This document shows, one piece after another, positions 1 through 9,153 of a stretch of 64,000 nucleotides of DNA. Position numbers and translations under genes: made by a program. The notes below the pieces were generated by a model. It was not told where the DNA came from. It searched no databases and worked only from the letters and a program-made list of their open reading frames with translations. Source of the stretch: Niallia endozanthoxylica (GTDB lineage Bacteria > Bacillota > Bacilli > Bacillales > Cytobacillaceae). Position 1 is the stretch's first letter. Every line of letters starts with the position of its first letter. The DNA is taken from contig NZ_VYKL01000015.1 in assembly GCF_008710145.1 (NCBI RefSeq), positions 558,001 through 622,000 on the forward strand, given 5' to 3'.

Positions 1-248
1 GCACTTCTGGAAATATTTTGTTTACAATTGGGCGAAATAGCAGTGCTAACTTTGTAAGCAGTCCTGCCTCTTCAGCAATTCTCATAATGCCAAGCCAGAA
101 AACCAATACACTGATTAACCCTATGCAAAGCGTAACAGCTTCTGATGCTCCTTTAAAAATAGCTTCATTTACTTCTTCCATCGTTCCATTTACCATAGCA
201 AATACAATTCCAATCAATGTTAATAAAATCCATATGATATTAACCATC
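1..248 (-). CDS. spmA: Spore maturation protein A, N-terminal part (cut by window edge)
   Basis: The minus strand from an ATG at 248 reads [19 protein letters not shown] and continues out of the window without a stop. The hydrophobic N terminus, the [17 protein letters not shown] stretch and the later [16 protein letters not shown] stretch are typical of SpmA, a membrane protein needed with SpmB and DacB for spore core dehydration and cortex maturation. It overlaps the end of dacB by 9 bp, so translation is probably coupled, and the order dacB-spmA is that of B. subtilis. Only about 82 residues are visible. The family call is from sequence plus context; expression from the dacB sigma-E promoter is inferred. 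Confidence 0.9.
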
Positions 249-1391
249 TGTTTTCACACCGATTTGAATGAGAAATAGTTTACGGACAGAATCAAAAAAT
301 GATTGCTTATCTTTAGTCTTTGAGTATTTATAGTAAAGATGTACTTCTTCTACAGGTTTATGATCAAAATAGATGATGGCTTTGCCGACTATATCTGGTA
401 CGCTCTCCTTCTCACGCCACTCTTTTTTTGGTTTTTGAAGCTTATATTCAATTTTAAAACGATCACGCTCCTCTTCAGTCACAGGATAGAAAATATCCGT
501 TTTAACATATACCTTCTTTTTATAAAAGGAATCATCTATTCCTTTTACGAATCCTTCTTTCAACACTTTTACTAGCTCATAATGCTTAAAACCGTGCTCA
601 TACATATTAATATGGTCATTCCAATCATCCGGTCCATTTAATGTTACTGCAATGAGATCAAGCCCTTCCTTAGTTGCAGTTGTTACAAGTGTTCTTTTTG
701 CTCTTTTTGTATAACCTGTCTTTCCTCCTGTTGTATATTCATATAATTCGGTAAGGAGACGATTCTTGTTTTTCCACACCCTGTCCCAATTTTCTGTTGG
801 ATTTGGAGCTCGATGCACCTTTGTTCCCGAAATCTTTTTATATGTATCATTCATCATTGCATATCTCGTTAACAAAGCCATATCATAAGCGGTTGAGTAA
901 TGATTTTCATGATCATCAAGTCCATGGGGATTAGCAAAATGAGTGTTTTCCATTCCAATTTCAGCAGCCTTTTGATTCATTAAATACACGAAGCCATCCA
1001 GACTCCCGCCAACATGTTCAGCAATAGCCACTGCTGAATCATTTCCAGACCGCAGCATTAGACCATAAACGAGATTCTCGAGCTTAATCTTTTCTCCAGG
1101 CTTTAAGTAAATAGAAGAGCCTTCTGCCCTCACTGCCTTTTCACTAACCGTAACAGTTTCATTTAACTTTCCAGATTCAATAGCTAAAATGGCTGTCATA
1201 ATTTTTGTAATACTGGCAATTCGTCTAACTTGATGAGCCTTTTTTTCATATAAAACCCTTCCTGACTGTTGTTCCATTAAAACAGCGCTTGAAGCACTAG
1301 CATAAGCAGAGGCCTCGGCTCTAAAGGGAAAATACAGTGAGAAGGTTGAGGTGACAAGGGTCAAAATGATTACGATTTTTAACATTTTCAT
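240..1391 (-). CDS. dacB: Sporulation D-alanyl-D-alanine carboxypeptidase DacB (PBP5*)
   Basis: Serine DD-carboxypeptidase of the S11 family. It trims stem peptides of spore cortex peptidoglycan and so controls its cross-linking. From the chosen ATG the protein has 383 residues: a signal peptide (hydrophobic residues about 4-23), the active-site SITK at 60-63, SGN at 115-117 and a KTG motif in GGKTGYTK near 224, followed by the C-terminal domain usual for DacB. The start at 1391 is preferred over an upstream in-frame ATG because it follows AGGAGAAGAGG. A sigma-E-type promoter lies 35-65 bp upstream. It overlaps spmA, forming the dacB-spmA operon. The second S11 enzyme in the window is dacF. 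Confidence 0.93.
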   Translation of the reverse strand: MKMLKIVIILTLVTSTFSLYFPFRAEASAYASASSAVLMEQQSGRVLYEKKAHQVRRIASITKIMTAILAIESGKLNETVTVSEKAVRAEGSSIYLKPGEKIKLENLVYGLMLRSGNDSAVAIAEHVGGSLDGFVYLMNQKAAEIGMENTHFANPHGLDDHENHYSTAYDMALLTRYAMMNDTYKKISGTKVHRAPNPTENWDRVWKNKNRLLTELYEYTTGGKTGYTKRAKRTLVTTATKEGLDLIAVTLNGPDDWNDHINMYEHGFKHYELVKVLKEGFVKGIDDSFYKKKVYVKTDIFYPVTEEERDRFKIEYKLQKPKKEWREKESVPDIVGKAIIYFDHKPVEEVHLYYKYSKTKDKQSFFDSVRKLFLIQIGVKTDG

Positions 1392-1425
1392 ACCACAATC
1401 CCTCTTCTCCTTAATCGTTAGTACA

Positions 1426-1456
1426 AGTCTATGCAAGGCAAGTCCCTTTATATGAC
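1426..1456 (-). promoter_or_regulatory. Candidate sigma-E promoter of dacB-spmA
   Basis: On the minus strand GTCATAT (1456-1450) is followed after about 17 bp by CATAGACT (1433-1426). This fits the sigma-E pattern ATA-N16/17-CATANANT. The predicted start would fall just before the dacB ribosome site. DacB is a sigma-E gene in B. subtilis, which agrees. Confidence 0.7.
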
Positions 1457-1482
1457 AAAAAAGAGCCCAAACATGTTTTGAC

Positions 1483-1621
1483 GGCGGTTCCGCTTTCTAT
1501 GTCTAGCTACACCGCCTAGGGACTCGGGTCTTAATCTGTCTCGAAGTGAAGGTTAAAGAACAACCTTCACTTCGAGCCATCTTAAGCCTGTCGTCCCCGG
1601 GCAAGGCGGTTCCGCTTTCTA
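1483..1621 (+). repeat. Structured hairpin repeat, family R1, copy 1
   Basis: The block begins and ends with the same 17-bp sequence GGCGGTTCCGCTTTCTA (1483-1499 and 1605-1621). Between them lies a perfect 15-bp stem, CTCGAAGTGAAGGTT with its complement, around the loop AAAGAAC. The internal phrases GTCTAGCT, CGCCTAG and GACTCGGG recur in inverted orientation at about 18.1-18.35 kb, so this is a dispersed repeat. It abuts the 3' end of the superoxide dismutase gene. I believe repeats of this look are widespread in Bacillaceae genomes, but cannot verify that here. Confidence 0.75.
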
Positions 1622-1622
1622 G

Positions 1623-2522
1623 TTAATAAGGCTTCCATTTTAGCTCCTTTGCTTTTGTGAAGCGCTCTTCAACATTTTTCCAGCTTACAATACTCCACCA
1701 GTTATCAACGTAATTTGCTTTGTTGTTTTTATACTGCAGATAATAGGCATGCTCCCACACATCTAAGACAAGAAGCGGAATCGTATCCCACTGCGTTAAG
1801 AGCATATGTCTTTCCGATTGTAGAATTTCTAAATGTCTGGATCTTGGGGACCATACTAAAAGTGCCCAACCCACTCCCTCCACTTGTTTTGCAGCCTCAC
1901 TAAAATGCTTTTTAAATGCATCAAAACTCCCAAAATACTTTTCAATCTCCTTCAATAATGCCCCCTTTGGTTTTCCTCCCCCTTTTGGACTCATATTGTG
2001 CCAAAAAATAGTATGGAGATAATGTCCTGATCCATGAAAAGCCAACTCTCTTGACCAATGTTTCACAAGGGAAAAATCACCGTTTTTCCTCGCCTTTTCA
2101 AGATTTTTCTCCGCTTTATTTAATCCATCGATATATGATTGGTGATGTTTTGTATGGTGTAACTGCATAATTTCTTCAGAAATAGAGGGTTGAAGCGCAT
2201 CATATGTGTACGGCAGAGGAGGAAGAGTATGGCTTCCAATTTCTACAAAAGGTTCATTCATATAGACCGTACCAAGCTCCTGACGATTGACAAAATATTG
2301 TTCCATTTCACGATGAAGGACTTCCGCTTCACTTTGTATTCTCTCGAGCTCCTCTTGACTCAAATCCTTTTGAGAAATGTCTCCCATAATATCAGTAAAT
2401 TTATCTAATCGACTCCAAATTTCAGCATGTCTTTCTACCTGCTCTGTTTCTAAAAATTGTTTTAAATCGCCATTCCATTTCATCACATTTTTAATATAAT
2501 CATTGAATTGCCCCACAACCAT
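1623..2522 (-). CDS. sodF: Iron/manganese-family superoxide dismutase, long form (SodF)
   Basis: Dismutes superoxide to oxygen and hydrogen peroxide. Length is 299 residues against about 200 for ordinary Fe/Mn SODs. The first 95 or so residues are an acidic, helical, family-specific extension, and the catalytic part starts near LPPLPYTYDALQP. Metal-ligand motifs are visible: LHHTKHHQSYIDGL, HGSGHYLHTIFWHN and DVWEHAYYLQYKN. The extended architecture and sequence match B. subtilis SodF rather than SodA, which is why I use that name. The ATG at 2522 follows GGAAATGGGGG. No close operon partner is seen; the 3' end touches repeat R1. Which metal is used cannot be read from the sequence. Confidence 0.9.
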   Translation of the reverse strand: MVVGQFNDYIKNVMKWNGDLKQFLETEQVERHAEIWSRLDKFTDIMGDISQKDLSQEELERIQSEAEVLHREMEQYFVNRQELGTVYMNEPFVEIGSHTLPPLPYTYDALQPSISEEIMQLHHTKHHQSYIDGLNKAEKNLEKARKNGDFSLVKHWSRELAFHGSGHYLHTIFWHNMSPKGGGKPKGALLKEIEKYFGSFDAFKKHFSEAAKQVEGVGWALLVWSPRSRHLEILQSERHMLLTQWDTIPLLVLDVWEHAYYLQYKNNKANYVDNWWSIVSWKNVEERFTKAKELKWKPY

Positions 2523-2613
2523 CCCCCATTTCCTTTTAATCTGGTCCGTGACTATCCTATGAAATTGAAAGGAAATTATTGCTGTTTTTTTACCATTAGT
2601 CTAAATAGAAATG

Positions 2614-2640
2614 AAAAAAACCACCCTAGGGATGGTTTTC
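2614..2640 (-). terminator. Rho-independent terminator after ypuI
   Basis: CCATCCCTAGGGTGG-type dyad on the minus strand followed by a T-run, 9 bp beyond the ypuI stop. Confidence 0.8.
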
Positions 2641-2648
2641 CATTCGAT

Positions 2649-3137
2649 TTATTTTGATTGAATCATTTTTGTTCGATAGTCTGTTTCGTAATATTCCAAC
2701 TCTTCACGGATCTTTTGAAATGGTCCTTCTAATTTTCTAAACAATTCTTTTACACTTAAAGGTGTTTCCTCTCTAAACTTTATCGAGTTTTTCCCGGTAT
2801 AGGCAGAACGACTTTCCTCAAACCATGCATCACTTTTCGGGGAAAAAAACTCTTCGATGCATTGGTGATAAACCCGATAAAGAGTTTTTTCTGCAGCTGC
2901 TTTAGCAAATGGTTCATTTTTAACAATGATTCCGCAAACCTCTAAACACTCTTCACAAAAAACAAGAAGTTTACGTATATTAGAAAGAATCATTTTATAG
3001 TATTCTATATTTCCTTCTTTTTCCTGGATAAGCCCACTCAACGTAGCTTCGTTTAAAAAAGATTCAAACTCAATAATTGCTGCTTCAAGAAATTTCTTCA
3101 CGTCTCTCATTTGTGACTGTACAAGAGTATTTCCCAA
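2649..3137 (-). CDS. ypuI: YpuI family protein (DUF3907), unknown function
   Basis: A 162-residue cytoplasmic protein with no signal peptide or membrane segment, rich in charged helices. Diagnostic family phrases are present: EKTLYRVYHQCIEEFFSPK, SRSAYTGKNSIKF and the C-terminal EELEYYETDYRTKMIQSK. I chose the TTG at 3137, which gives MGNTLVQ like the B. subtilis homologue and lies 6 bp after AGAGGTG; the upstream GTG lies inside that ribosome site. YpuI sits between scpB and dacB in B. subtilis too. Its biochemical role is unknown. A good terminator follows directly. Confidence 0.85.
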   Translation of the reverse strand: MGNTLVQSQMRDVKKFLEAAIIEFESFLNEATLSGLIQEKEGNIEYYKMILSNIRKLLVFCEECLEVCGIIVKNEPFAKAAAEKTLYRVYHQCIEEFFSPKSDAWFEESRSAYTGKNSIKFREETPLSVKELFRKLEGPFQKIREELEYYETDYRTKMIQSK

Positions 3138-3164
3138 TGGATTCACCTCTATAAATGACTTTCA

Positions 3165-3578
3165 TTATTGCCTTATAAAATCCGAGTGGGACCGAAAAAC
3201 ACTTGATTTCTTATCCTCTAATTCCTGAAATAAACTCATTAGTTTGTCAATGTCCAGTCCTTCAAAGCATGAGGAGAATTCTGTCGGCTCCTTTATATAT
3301 ACCCGCTTCCGATTTCGATATTCAGGATGTTTAATGAAACAAGCCAATGCTGCCATGTCCTTTAACTCAATATCCCTCGTTCCCACTCTAAAAATTGGAT
3401 TTTGTTGAAATGGTGTATACTCTTGAAGATTTTCTTCAAAATAGCGAAGATATAGAACATGAAACACCCGCTCTTTACCGTTTTCTTCTATCAATAATTC
3501 GCTTCGATTAAAAAAATCCTCTGAGGTATTGGGTTTCTCCTTTTGCAATTCATATCCACTACTGCTTTTGATGAGCAA
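3165..3578 (-). CDS. Hypothetical protein between scpB and ypuI
   Basis: A 137-residue acidic, probably cytoplasmic protein that I do not recognise. It has no transmembrane segment and no cysteine-pair metal site. The middle carries VLYLRYFEENLQEY and CFIKHPEYRNRKRVYIKEP; the C terminus is a charged helix. The TTG at 3578 is the likely start because GGGAGGAG stands 9 bp upstream. It lies 27 bp before ypuI on the same strand, so the two are probably co-transcribed. B. subtilis has no gene that I recall at this point of the scpB-ypuI interval, so it looks like a lineage-specific insertion. Coding is supported by the ribosome site, spacing and length, not by homology. Confidence 0.6.
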   Translation of the reverse strand: MLIKSSSGYELQKEKPNTSEDFFNRSELLIEENGKERVFHVLYLRYFEENLQEYTPFQQNPIFRVGTRDIELKDMAALACFIKHPEYRNRKRVYIKEPTEFSSCFEGLDIDKLMSLFQELEDKKSSVFRSHSDFIRQ

Positions 3579-3696
3579 GTAACCACTCCTCCCGATCTTT
3601 CATATTCGAAAGATATTTTATGTAATAAAATAAATAATGAGAAAATAATTAATTTTTATTCATTTTACCATATATCCACAAAAATGGTTTAAAAAA

Positions 3697-4284
3697 TCAA
3701 ACATTAAAATGATCTTCAAATCGCTCAAAGAACAAATCGGCTTCCTCCTGTACATTTACATCATCTACTTTCTCCGGAAGCGGCGGAAGCTCTTCAATAC
3801 TTTTCAAACCGAAATAATCAAGAAATTCCTTTGTCGTCCCATATAAATAGGCTCTACCGGCTCCTTCTGCTCTCCCTACCTCTTTGATTAAAGCTTTTGC
3901 AGAAAGCGTTTGAAGAGGTCTGTCTGTTTTTACACCACGAATCTCTTCAATTTCAATTCTTGTAATAGGCTGTTTATAAGCAATAATGGCTAATGTTTCA
4001 AGAGCAGCCTGTGACAATGCTGTTGTGTGAGGGGACTCAACGAGTTTTTTTAAGTAAATAGAGTGTTCTTTCTTTGTTGCCAATTGATAGGTTCCTGCCA
4101 GTTCAACAAGCATAATACCCCGATTTGTATTCTCACTGTATTCAGTAATCAATTCCTGTAACACCTGATTAGCCAAGACTTCATCCATTTCAAGAACTTG
4201 GGCTATTTGCTTTAATGTAAGTCCTTCGTCACCAGCAGCAAACAGCAAGCTTTCAATGATTCCTTTCCAATTAATTAACTCCAT
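3697..4284 (-). CDS. scpB: Segregation and condensation protein B
   Basis: Kleisin-associated winged-helix subunit of the Smc-ScpAB condensin, acting on the nucleoid to compact and resolve replicated chromosomes. 195 residues, normal for the family. Recognisable parts are the N-terminal [19 protein letters not shown], the conserved [31 protein letters not shown] and [13 protein letters not shown], spanning two winged-helix domains, then an acidic tail. Its ATG lies inside the 3' end of scpA (14-bp overlap) after AAAGGAGAAGG, so the subunits are translationally coupled, as expected for partners of one complex. Confidence 0.95.
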   Translation of the reverse strand: MELINWKGIIESLLFAAGDEGLTLKQIAQVLEMDEVLANQVLQELITEYSENTNRGIMLVELAGTYQLATKKEHSIYLKKLVESPHTTALSQAALETLAIIAYKQPITRIEIEEIRGVKTDRPLQTLSAKALIKEVGRAEGAGRAYLYGTTKEFLDYFGLKSIEELPPLPEKVDDVNVQEEADLFFERFEDHFNV

Positions 4285-5041
4285 CGTTGCCTTCTCCTTT
4301 CATTGCTGTAACAAAGATATCATCGAAGTTTTTTTCCTGCTCAACAAAGATTTCATTTAATTTCATTAACTCTAAAACTGCTAGAAAAGTCACCACTATA
4401 TGTTCTTTATTTGGTATCGTAAATAAATCATCAAATCGTTTTCGACCTTTTGTGTTCTTTAAATCCCTTATTATTTCCTTCATTCTTTGTTCAATTGGTA
4501 TCTCTTGGCGAGCTATTTTCGTTAGTAACGGTTTTTGCAGTTTTTTTCGTCGTAAAAGCTTTTGCAGGGCTCCAAGCATATCATATAAGGAGACATTTAA
4601 TTCAGGCTTTTTTTCAATTTCAATATCCTTTGCGTACTCAGTTAAATCACTAGGAGGCTTTGTAAACATCAATCCCCGCTCTTGTTCTAGTGTTTTTAAT
4701 TCATCAGCCACTTCCTTATACTTTCTATACTCAAGCAGACGTTCTACCAATTCTTCGCGCGGATCATCATCCATTTCCACCTCTAATTCATCATCTATGC
4801 CAGTTGGATTATGGTTAGGAAGCAGCATTTTACTTTTAATCTCTAATAATGTCGCCGCCATGACTAAGAACTCACTAGCCACATCCAGCTTCAATTCTTT
4901 CATTGTATGAATAAATATTAAATATTGCTCTGTGATTTTCGCTACAGGGATATCATATATATCAATTTCAAGGTGATTGATAAGATGCAGAAGTAAATCA
5001 AGAGGTCCTTCAAATGCATCAATTTTCACATTATATTGCAT
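4271..5041 (-). CDS. scpA: Segregation and condensation protein A (kleisin)
   Basis: Kleisin that bridges the Smc heads and binds ScpB. 256 residues from the ATG at 5041. The N-terminal Smc-neck binding motif [12 protein letters not shown], then [13 protein letters not shown] and [10 protein letters not shown], and the C-terminal winged-helix region with [16 protein letters not shown] are all present. An in-frame TTG 12 bp upstream also exists, but GGTGG is placed correctly for the ATG, which matches the usual MQY start. It is first in the scpA-scpB pair. Upstream lies a 400-bp gap with a MITE-like element, so its promoter must lie within 5042-5220 unless transcription crosses the repeat. Confidence 0.95.
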   Translation of the reverse strand: MQYNVKIDAFEGPLDLLLHLINHLEIDIYDIPVAKITEQYLIFIHTMKELKLDVASEFLVMAATLLEIKSKMLLPNHNPTGIDDELEVEMDDDPREELVERLLEYRKYKEVADELKTLEQERGLMFTKPPSDLTEYAKDIEIEKKPELNVSLYDMLGALQKLLRRKKLQKPLLTKIARQEIPIEQRMKEIIRDLKNTKGRKRFDDLFTIPNKEHIVVTFLAVLELMKLNEIFVEQEKNFDDIFVTAMKGEGNDGVN

Positions 5042-5221
5042 ATGTTCCACCAATACTTTTCATTATTATTATTTTCTAAATGTTGAAAAGCAAATGCTTT
5101 CACAATCATTAAACTAATCATCTTCACTCTGCTACTAAATTAGTATAGAGGATACATAAAATGAATCCAATAGTAAATTTGGTAAACAGAATCAATAAAA
5201 CCTATGTTACACTTACACTTT

Positions 5222-5420
5222 AAGCTTTGTTTATTAACATTGTTGATTTTTGACTCATCTAAAGCTGTATGGTAATGAAGTGACAGAAGAAAATTCATTT
5301 TCTCCTGTCACTTCATTACCATACAGCAACCTTTCAGCACAGCTGAAAGGCGTGAGAAATGAACATTTCTCACGGATGAGTCAAAAATCTAACTGATTAA
5401 CATGATTCGTTAATATAGCC
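5222..5420 (+). repeat. MITE-like cruciform element, family R2, copy A (full three-arm form)
   Basis: About 200 bp with imperfect terminal inverted repeats (GCTTTGTTTATTAACATTGT on the left; the complement of GGCTATATTAACGAATCATG on the right) and an inner pair GACTCATC/GATGAGTC. Inside are three hairpins: arm 1 at 5264-5326 (about 30-bp stem, one mismatch), arm 2 at 5330-5350 (9-bp stem), arm 3 at 5351-5374 (10-bp stem). The 9 bp on either side (ACACTTTAA and AAACTATAA) agree at seven positions, suggesting a decayed target duplication. No open reading frame is inside. It fills most of the scpA-ypuF gap. Confidence 0.85.
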
Positions 5421-5445
5421 AAACTATAAAGGGGGGCAGGGGTAA

Positions 5446-5973
5446 ATGACATTTCCACTGGAATATATTGATTTTTTAGTACATTTCCATGGCGATCGCG
5501 ACTATTTTGAATGCCATGAACTACTAGAAGAATATTGGAAGGAAGTTGACATCAGAAATAAGGAGTCTGTGTGGGTCGGACTTATCCAGCTGGCTGTAGC
5601 TAATTATCATCATAGACGAGGTAATTTTAACGGAGCTCTAAGAACGCTAAAGAAAGCTTTACGAATTATCTCTTCAAATGAGGAGCTTATCCAAAAACTT
5701 GGACTCAATCCTCTCACTCTCGTTGACCAAATAAAGGAGCGTAAAGCCGCCATCGAAGAAAGACATGACTATCAAAGTATGAACCTTCCTATCCAATCTA
5801 GTGAGTTATTGGAACAATGCAAAGCACGTAGCAAAGAGTTATCTATGACATGGCTGTTGGAAAGCGACTTAACTAATACTCAAATTGTGCACCGTCATAA
5901 AGAAAGAGATCGTACAACTGTCATTGAAGAGCGCAATAAAGCCAAGCAAAAAAAAACAAATAGAAGGCAGTGA
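5446..5973 (+). CDS. ypuF: YpuF, DUF309-family protein
   Basis: 175 residues, soluble. The DUF309 signature is clear near the N terminus (HFHGDRDYFECHELLEEYW), followed by GLIQLAVANYHHRRGNFNGA, which gives the conserved His/Glu-bearing helices of this family; the C terminus is a lysine-rich tail. No enzymatic role is established for the family. The ATG at 5446 follows AAAGGGGGGCAGGGG. In B. subtilis ypuF lies in the same direction as scpA; here it is on the opposite strand and convergent with ribT, with MITE copy A just upstream, suggesting a local inversion. A shared bidirectional terminator ends ypuF and ribT. Confidence 0.85.
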   Translation: MTFPLEYIDFLVHFHGDRDYFECHELLEEYWKEVDIRNKESVWVGLIQLAVANYHHRRGNFNGALRTLKKALRIISSNEELIQKLGLNPLTLVDQIKERKAAIEERHDYQSMNLPIQSSELLEQCKARSKELSMTWLLESDLTNTQIVHRHKERDRTTVIEERNKAKQKKTNRRQ

Positions 5974-5994
5974 GCATATGCCACTACCTTCTAT

Positions 5995-5996
<2 letters not shown>
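5958..5996. terminator. Bidirectional terminator between ypuF and ribT
   Basis: Imperfect hairpin AAATAGAAGGcAGTG paired with CACTaCCTTCTATTT. It overlaps the last codons of ypuF and the stop of ribT; the A-run before it serves as U-tract on the other strand. Confidence 0.75.
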
Positions 5997-6744
<748 letters not shown>

Positions 6745-7614
6745 ATGAAAAACTTTAAAGTTGCGATTCTACTAATTTTATCATTGCTTATTTTTCCGTT
6801 TCGCGGATTTGCTGATGTTGCAGTAGGTGATATGATTATCACACTTGGGGAAAATTTATCAGAAGAACAAAAGAATATGCTTCTATCAGAAATGAATGCA
6901 CCGGATCAGGCACAAATTATTACTGTTTCTAACGCAGAGGAACATCAGTATTTAGGAAATTATGTGTCTAAATCACTAATTGGAACAAGGGCTATCTCGT
7001 CCTCGGCTATTACCATAGCCGAAAAAAACTCAGGCCTAGAGGTAGAAACAAATAATATTAACTGGGTAACAGATGAAATGTATATAAATGCCCTCATTAC
7101 TGCAGGAGTTAAAGATGCGAAAATATATATAACAGCTCCCTTCGAGGTATCTGGAACAGCTGCATTAACAGGCCTTATTAAAGCCTATGAAGTATCAGCA
7201 GAAAAGGCAATTCCAGAAGATGTAAAGCAGGCCGCAAATGAAGAAATGGTCAAATCCGCTAAGCTAGGTGATGAAATCGGAACTGAAAATGCATCTGCAT
7301 TAATCACAAAAATCAAAGAAGAAATGGCCAATAATCCGCCTAAAACGGAGGCAGATTTACGAACAATCATTGAAAATGCAGCTAAGGAGCTGGGTATTAC
7401 ATTAACCGATGCGCAATTTCAAAGCCTGCTTGATCTCTTTAACAAGCTAAAGGAATTAAATATTGACTGGAATCAGGTAGGAGATCAATTGACAGCGGCC
7501 AAAGATAAACTCACCAATTATCTCGAAAGTGAAGAAGGGCAAGGATTTCTTGAAAGTCTAAAACAATTTTTCATTAATATAATTGATGCCATTAAAGCTA
7601 TTTTCTCAAAATAA
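6745..7614 (+). CDS. ypuA: YpuA, secreted DUF1002 protein
   Basis: 289 residues with a clear signal peptide (hydrophobic 5-21, cleavage likely after GFA, residues 22-24). The mature protein has the family hallmarks TLGENLSEEQKNMLL, ISSSAITIAEKNSGL and ITAGVKDAKIYITAPF plus GTAALTGLIKAYE, ending in a hydrophobic segment (FFINIIDAIKAIF) that may be membrane-associated. The function of DUF1002 proteins is not known; export and possible envelope-stress control suggest an envelope role. The ATG follows AACAAGGAGAAG. Between ribT and lysA, as in B. subtilis, except that ppiB is missing from the interval. Transcription ends at the hairpin shared with lysA. Confidence 0.88.
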   Translation: MKNFKVAILLILSLLIFPFRGFADVAVGDMIITLGENLSEEQKNMLLSEMNAPDQAQIITVSNAEEHQYLGNYVSKSLIGTRAISSSAITIAEKNSGLEVETNNINWVTDEMYINALITAGVKDAKIYITAPFEVSGTAALTGLIKAYEVSAEKAIPEDVKQAANEEMVKSAKLGDEIGTENASALITKIKEEMANNPPKTEADLRTIIENAAKELGITLTDAQFQSLLDLFNKLKELNIDWNQVGDQLTAAKDKLTNYLESEEGQGFLESLKQFFINIIDAIKAIFSK

Positions 7615-7619
7615 TAAAA

Positions 7620-7660
7620 AATAAAAGCTAAGCATCTTACAGATGCTTAGCTTTTATTTT
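7620..7660. terminator. Bidirectional terminator of ypuA and lysA, overlapping the lysA stop
   Basis: Perfect stem AAAAGCTAAGCATC/GATGCTTAGCTTTT with A- and T-runs on either side. On the minus strand the ascending half encodes the last lysA residues (AKHL) and the lysA stop lies in the loop. Confidence 0.9.
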
Positions 7661-8965
7661 TTCGTTTAAAGAAAGATCAAGCCTCACTAGATCTTCGTAT
7701 GTTTCCCTTTTTACAACTAATTCAGCCTTCCCATTTTCCACAAAAACAACAGGCGGCCTTGGAATTCGGTTATAATTGTTTGCCATCGAATATCCATAAG
7801 CTCCAGTACAGAATACAGCTAATATATCTTGTTCATCTGTTTCTGGCAATGGCAAATCCCATATCAACATATCGCCTGATTCACAGCATTTACCAGCAAT
7901 TGAAACAACCTCTGTCGGCTTTTCAAGCGGTTTATTTGCCAAGACTGCTTCATATTTCGCCTGATAAAGTGCTGGTCTAATATTATCAGTCATTCCTCCA
8001 TCTACTGCTAAATACTTACGTACATTTGGCACTTCTTTTCTTGAACCAATTTTATATAATGTGATTCCAGCATCCCCAACCAATGATCTACCAGGCTCGA
8101 TTCCGATTTCCGGTACACTCAATGCATATAACTCTGCCTGCTTTTTCACTTCAGCAATAATTTCAACTACATAGTCCGCAGCAGCTTTTGGGTCATCTTC
8201 ACTTGTATAGCGGATACCGAAGCCACCGCCAAGATTTAATATAGCCGGTTCAAAGGAGAAATTTGTTTTCCATTCATTCATCTTCTCAAAGATTTTCTGT
8301 ACAGCAACTATAAACCCTGTCGTTTCAAATATTTGTGAACCAATATGACAGTGAATTCCAGCTGCAACTAACCAAGAGGATTGTAATACTTTACGTAAAG
8401 CTTCTTCAGTTTGTCCATTTTGAAGGCCGAAACCAAATTTTGAATCTTCCTGTCCAGTTAATATATAATCATGAGTATGTGCTTCAATCCCAGGAGTTAT
8501 CCTTAACACAACATCCATTTGTTGCTTCTTTTCAGCACAAATTTCTTCTAGCATATCTAACTCGTAAAAATTATCAACCACAATATAGCCAATTTTATAT
8601 TCCAAGGCCATTTCTAATTCTTCTCTGCTTTTATTATTGCCATGAAAATGAACGCGTTCCATTGGAAAATCAGCGGCTGCTGCTGTAAATAATTCTCCTC
8701 CAGATACAACGTCTAATGACAAACCTTCTTCTTCGGCTAATTGAACCATCGCTACTGTTGAAAAAGCTTTACTTGCAAATGAAACCTGCGCTTTGACTTC
8801 ATTATTAACAAATGCTTCCCGAAAGCTTCTAGCTCTTTGTCTGATTAATGCCACATCGTAAACATAAACCGGGGTTCCAAATTCCTTCACCAGTTCAATT
8901 GTATCAACGCCGCCTATTTCTAAATGTCCTTTATCATTTACTGCAGTGGTTCCATAATAGTACAT
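7637..8965 (-). CDS. lysA: Diaminopimelate decarboxylase
   Basis: PLP-dependent fold-III enzyme that decarboxylates meso-diaminopimelate to L-lysine, the last step of lysine synthesis. 442 residues. The PLP lysine is K66 in SFASKAFST; GGGFGIRYT (phosphate grip), HCHIGSQI and CCESGDML (catalytic cysteine from the partner subunit) are all present, as is YGYSMANNYN near the C terminus. The ATG is preceded by AGGAACGAGGG. Monocistronic between ypuA and the spoVA cluster. The terminator is built from its own C-terminal codons. Confidence 0.96.
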   Translation of the reverse strand: MYYYGTTAVNDKGHLEIGGVDTIELVKEFGTPVYVYDVALIRQRARSFREAFVNNEVKAQVSFASKAFSTVAMVQLAEEEGLSLDVVSGGELFTAAAADFPMERVHFHGNNKSREELEMALEYKIGYIVVDNFYELDMLEEICAEKKQQMDVVLRITPGIEAHTHDYILTGQEDSKFGFGLQNGQTEEALRKVLQSSWLVAAGIHCHIGSQIFETTGFIVAVQKIFEKMNEWKTNFSFEPAILNLGGGFGIRYTSEDDPKAAADYVVEIIAEVKKQAELYALSVPEIGIEPGRSLVGDAGITLYKIGSRKEVPNVRKYLAVDGGMTDNIRPALYQAKYEAVLANKPLEKPTEVVSIAGKCCESGDMLIWDLPLPETDEQDILAVFCTGAYGYSMANNYNRIPRPPVVFVENGKAELVVKRETYEDLVRLDLSLNEKIKAKHL

Positions 8966-9120
8966 AACCGTCCCTCGTTCCTATAACTTAACTGTATCAA
9001 TAATTGTGTTTTTATCTACATTTCACACTATTTTAAAAAATACTTTATCATAACATAGTTTAAATCGCAATAAGTTAAATAATCCAAATAATATTAATAA
9101 TACTTGTCCATTTCATATTA

Positions 9121-9153
9121 AAAACAGAAAACAGAAGCAGGCATGCTTCTGTT
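9121..9153 (-). terminator. Terminator of the spoVA cluster
   Basis: AACAGAAGC/GCTTCTGTT stem followed on the minus strand by TTTCTGTTTTT, immediately after the spoVAF stop at 9154. Confidence 0.85.

Noticed and set aside
4287..4910. A 207-codon open frame on the plus strand opposite scpA
   Set aside because: Lies wholly antisense to a certain gene, has no ribosome site and its serine/phenylalanine-rich composition is typical of a shadow frame.
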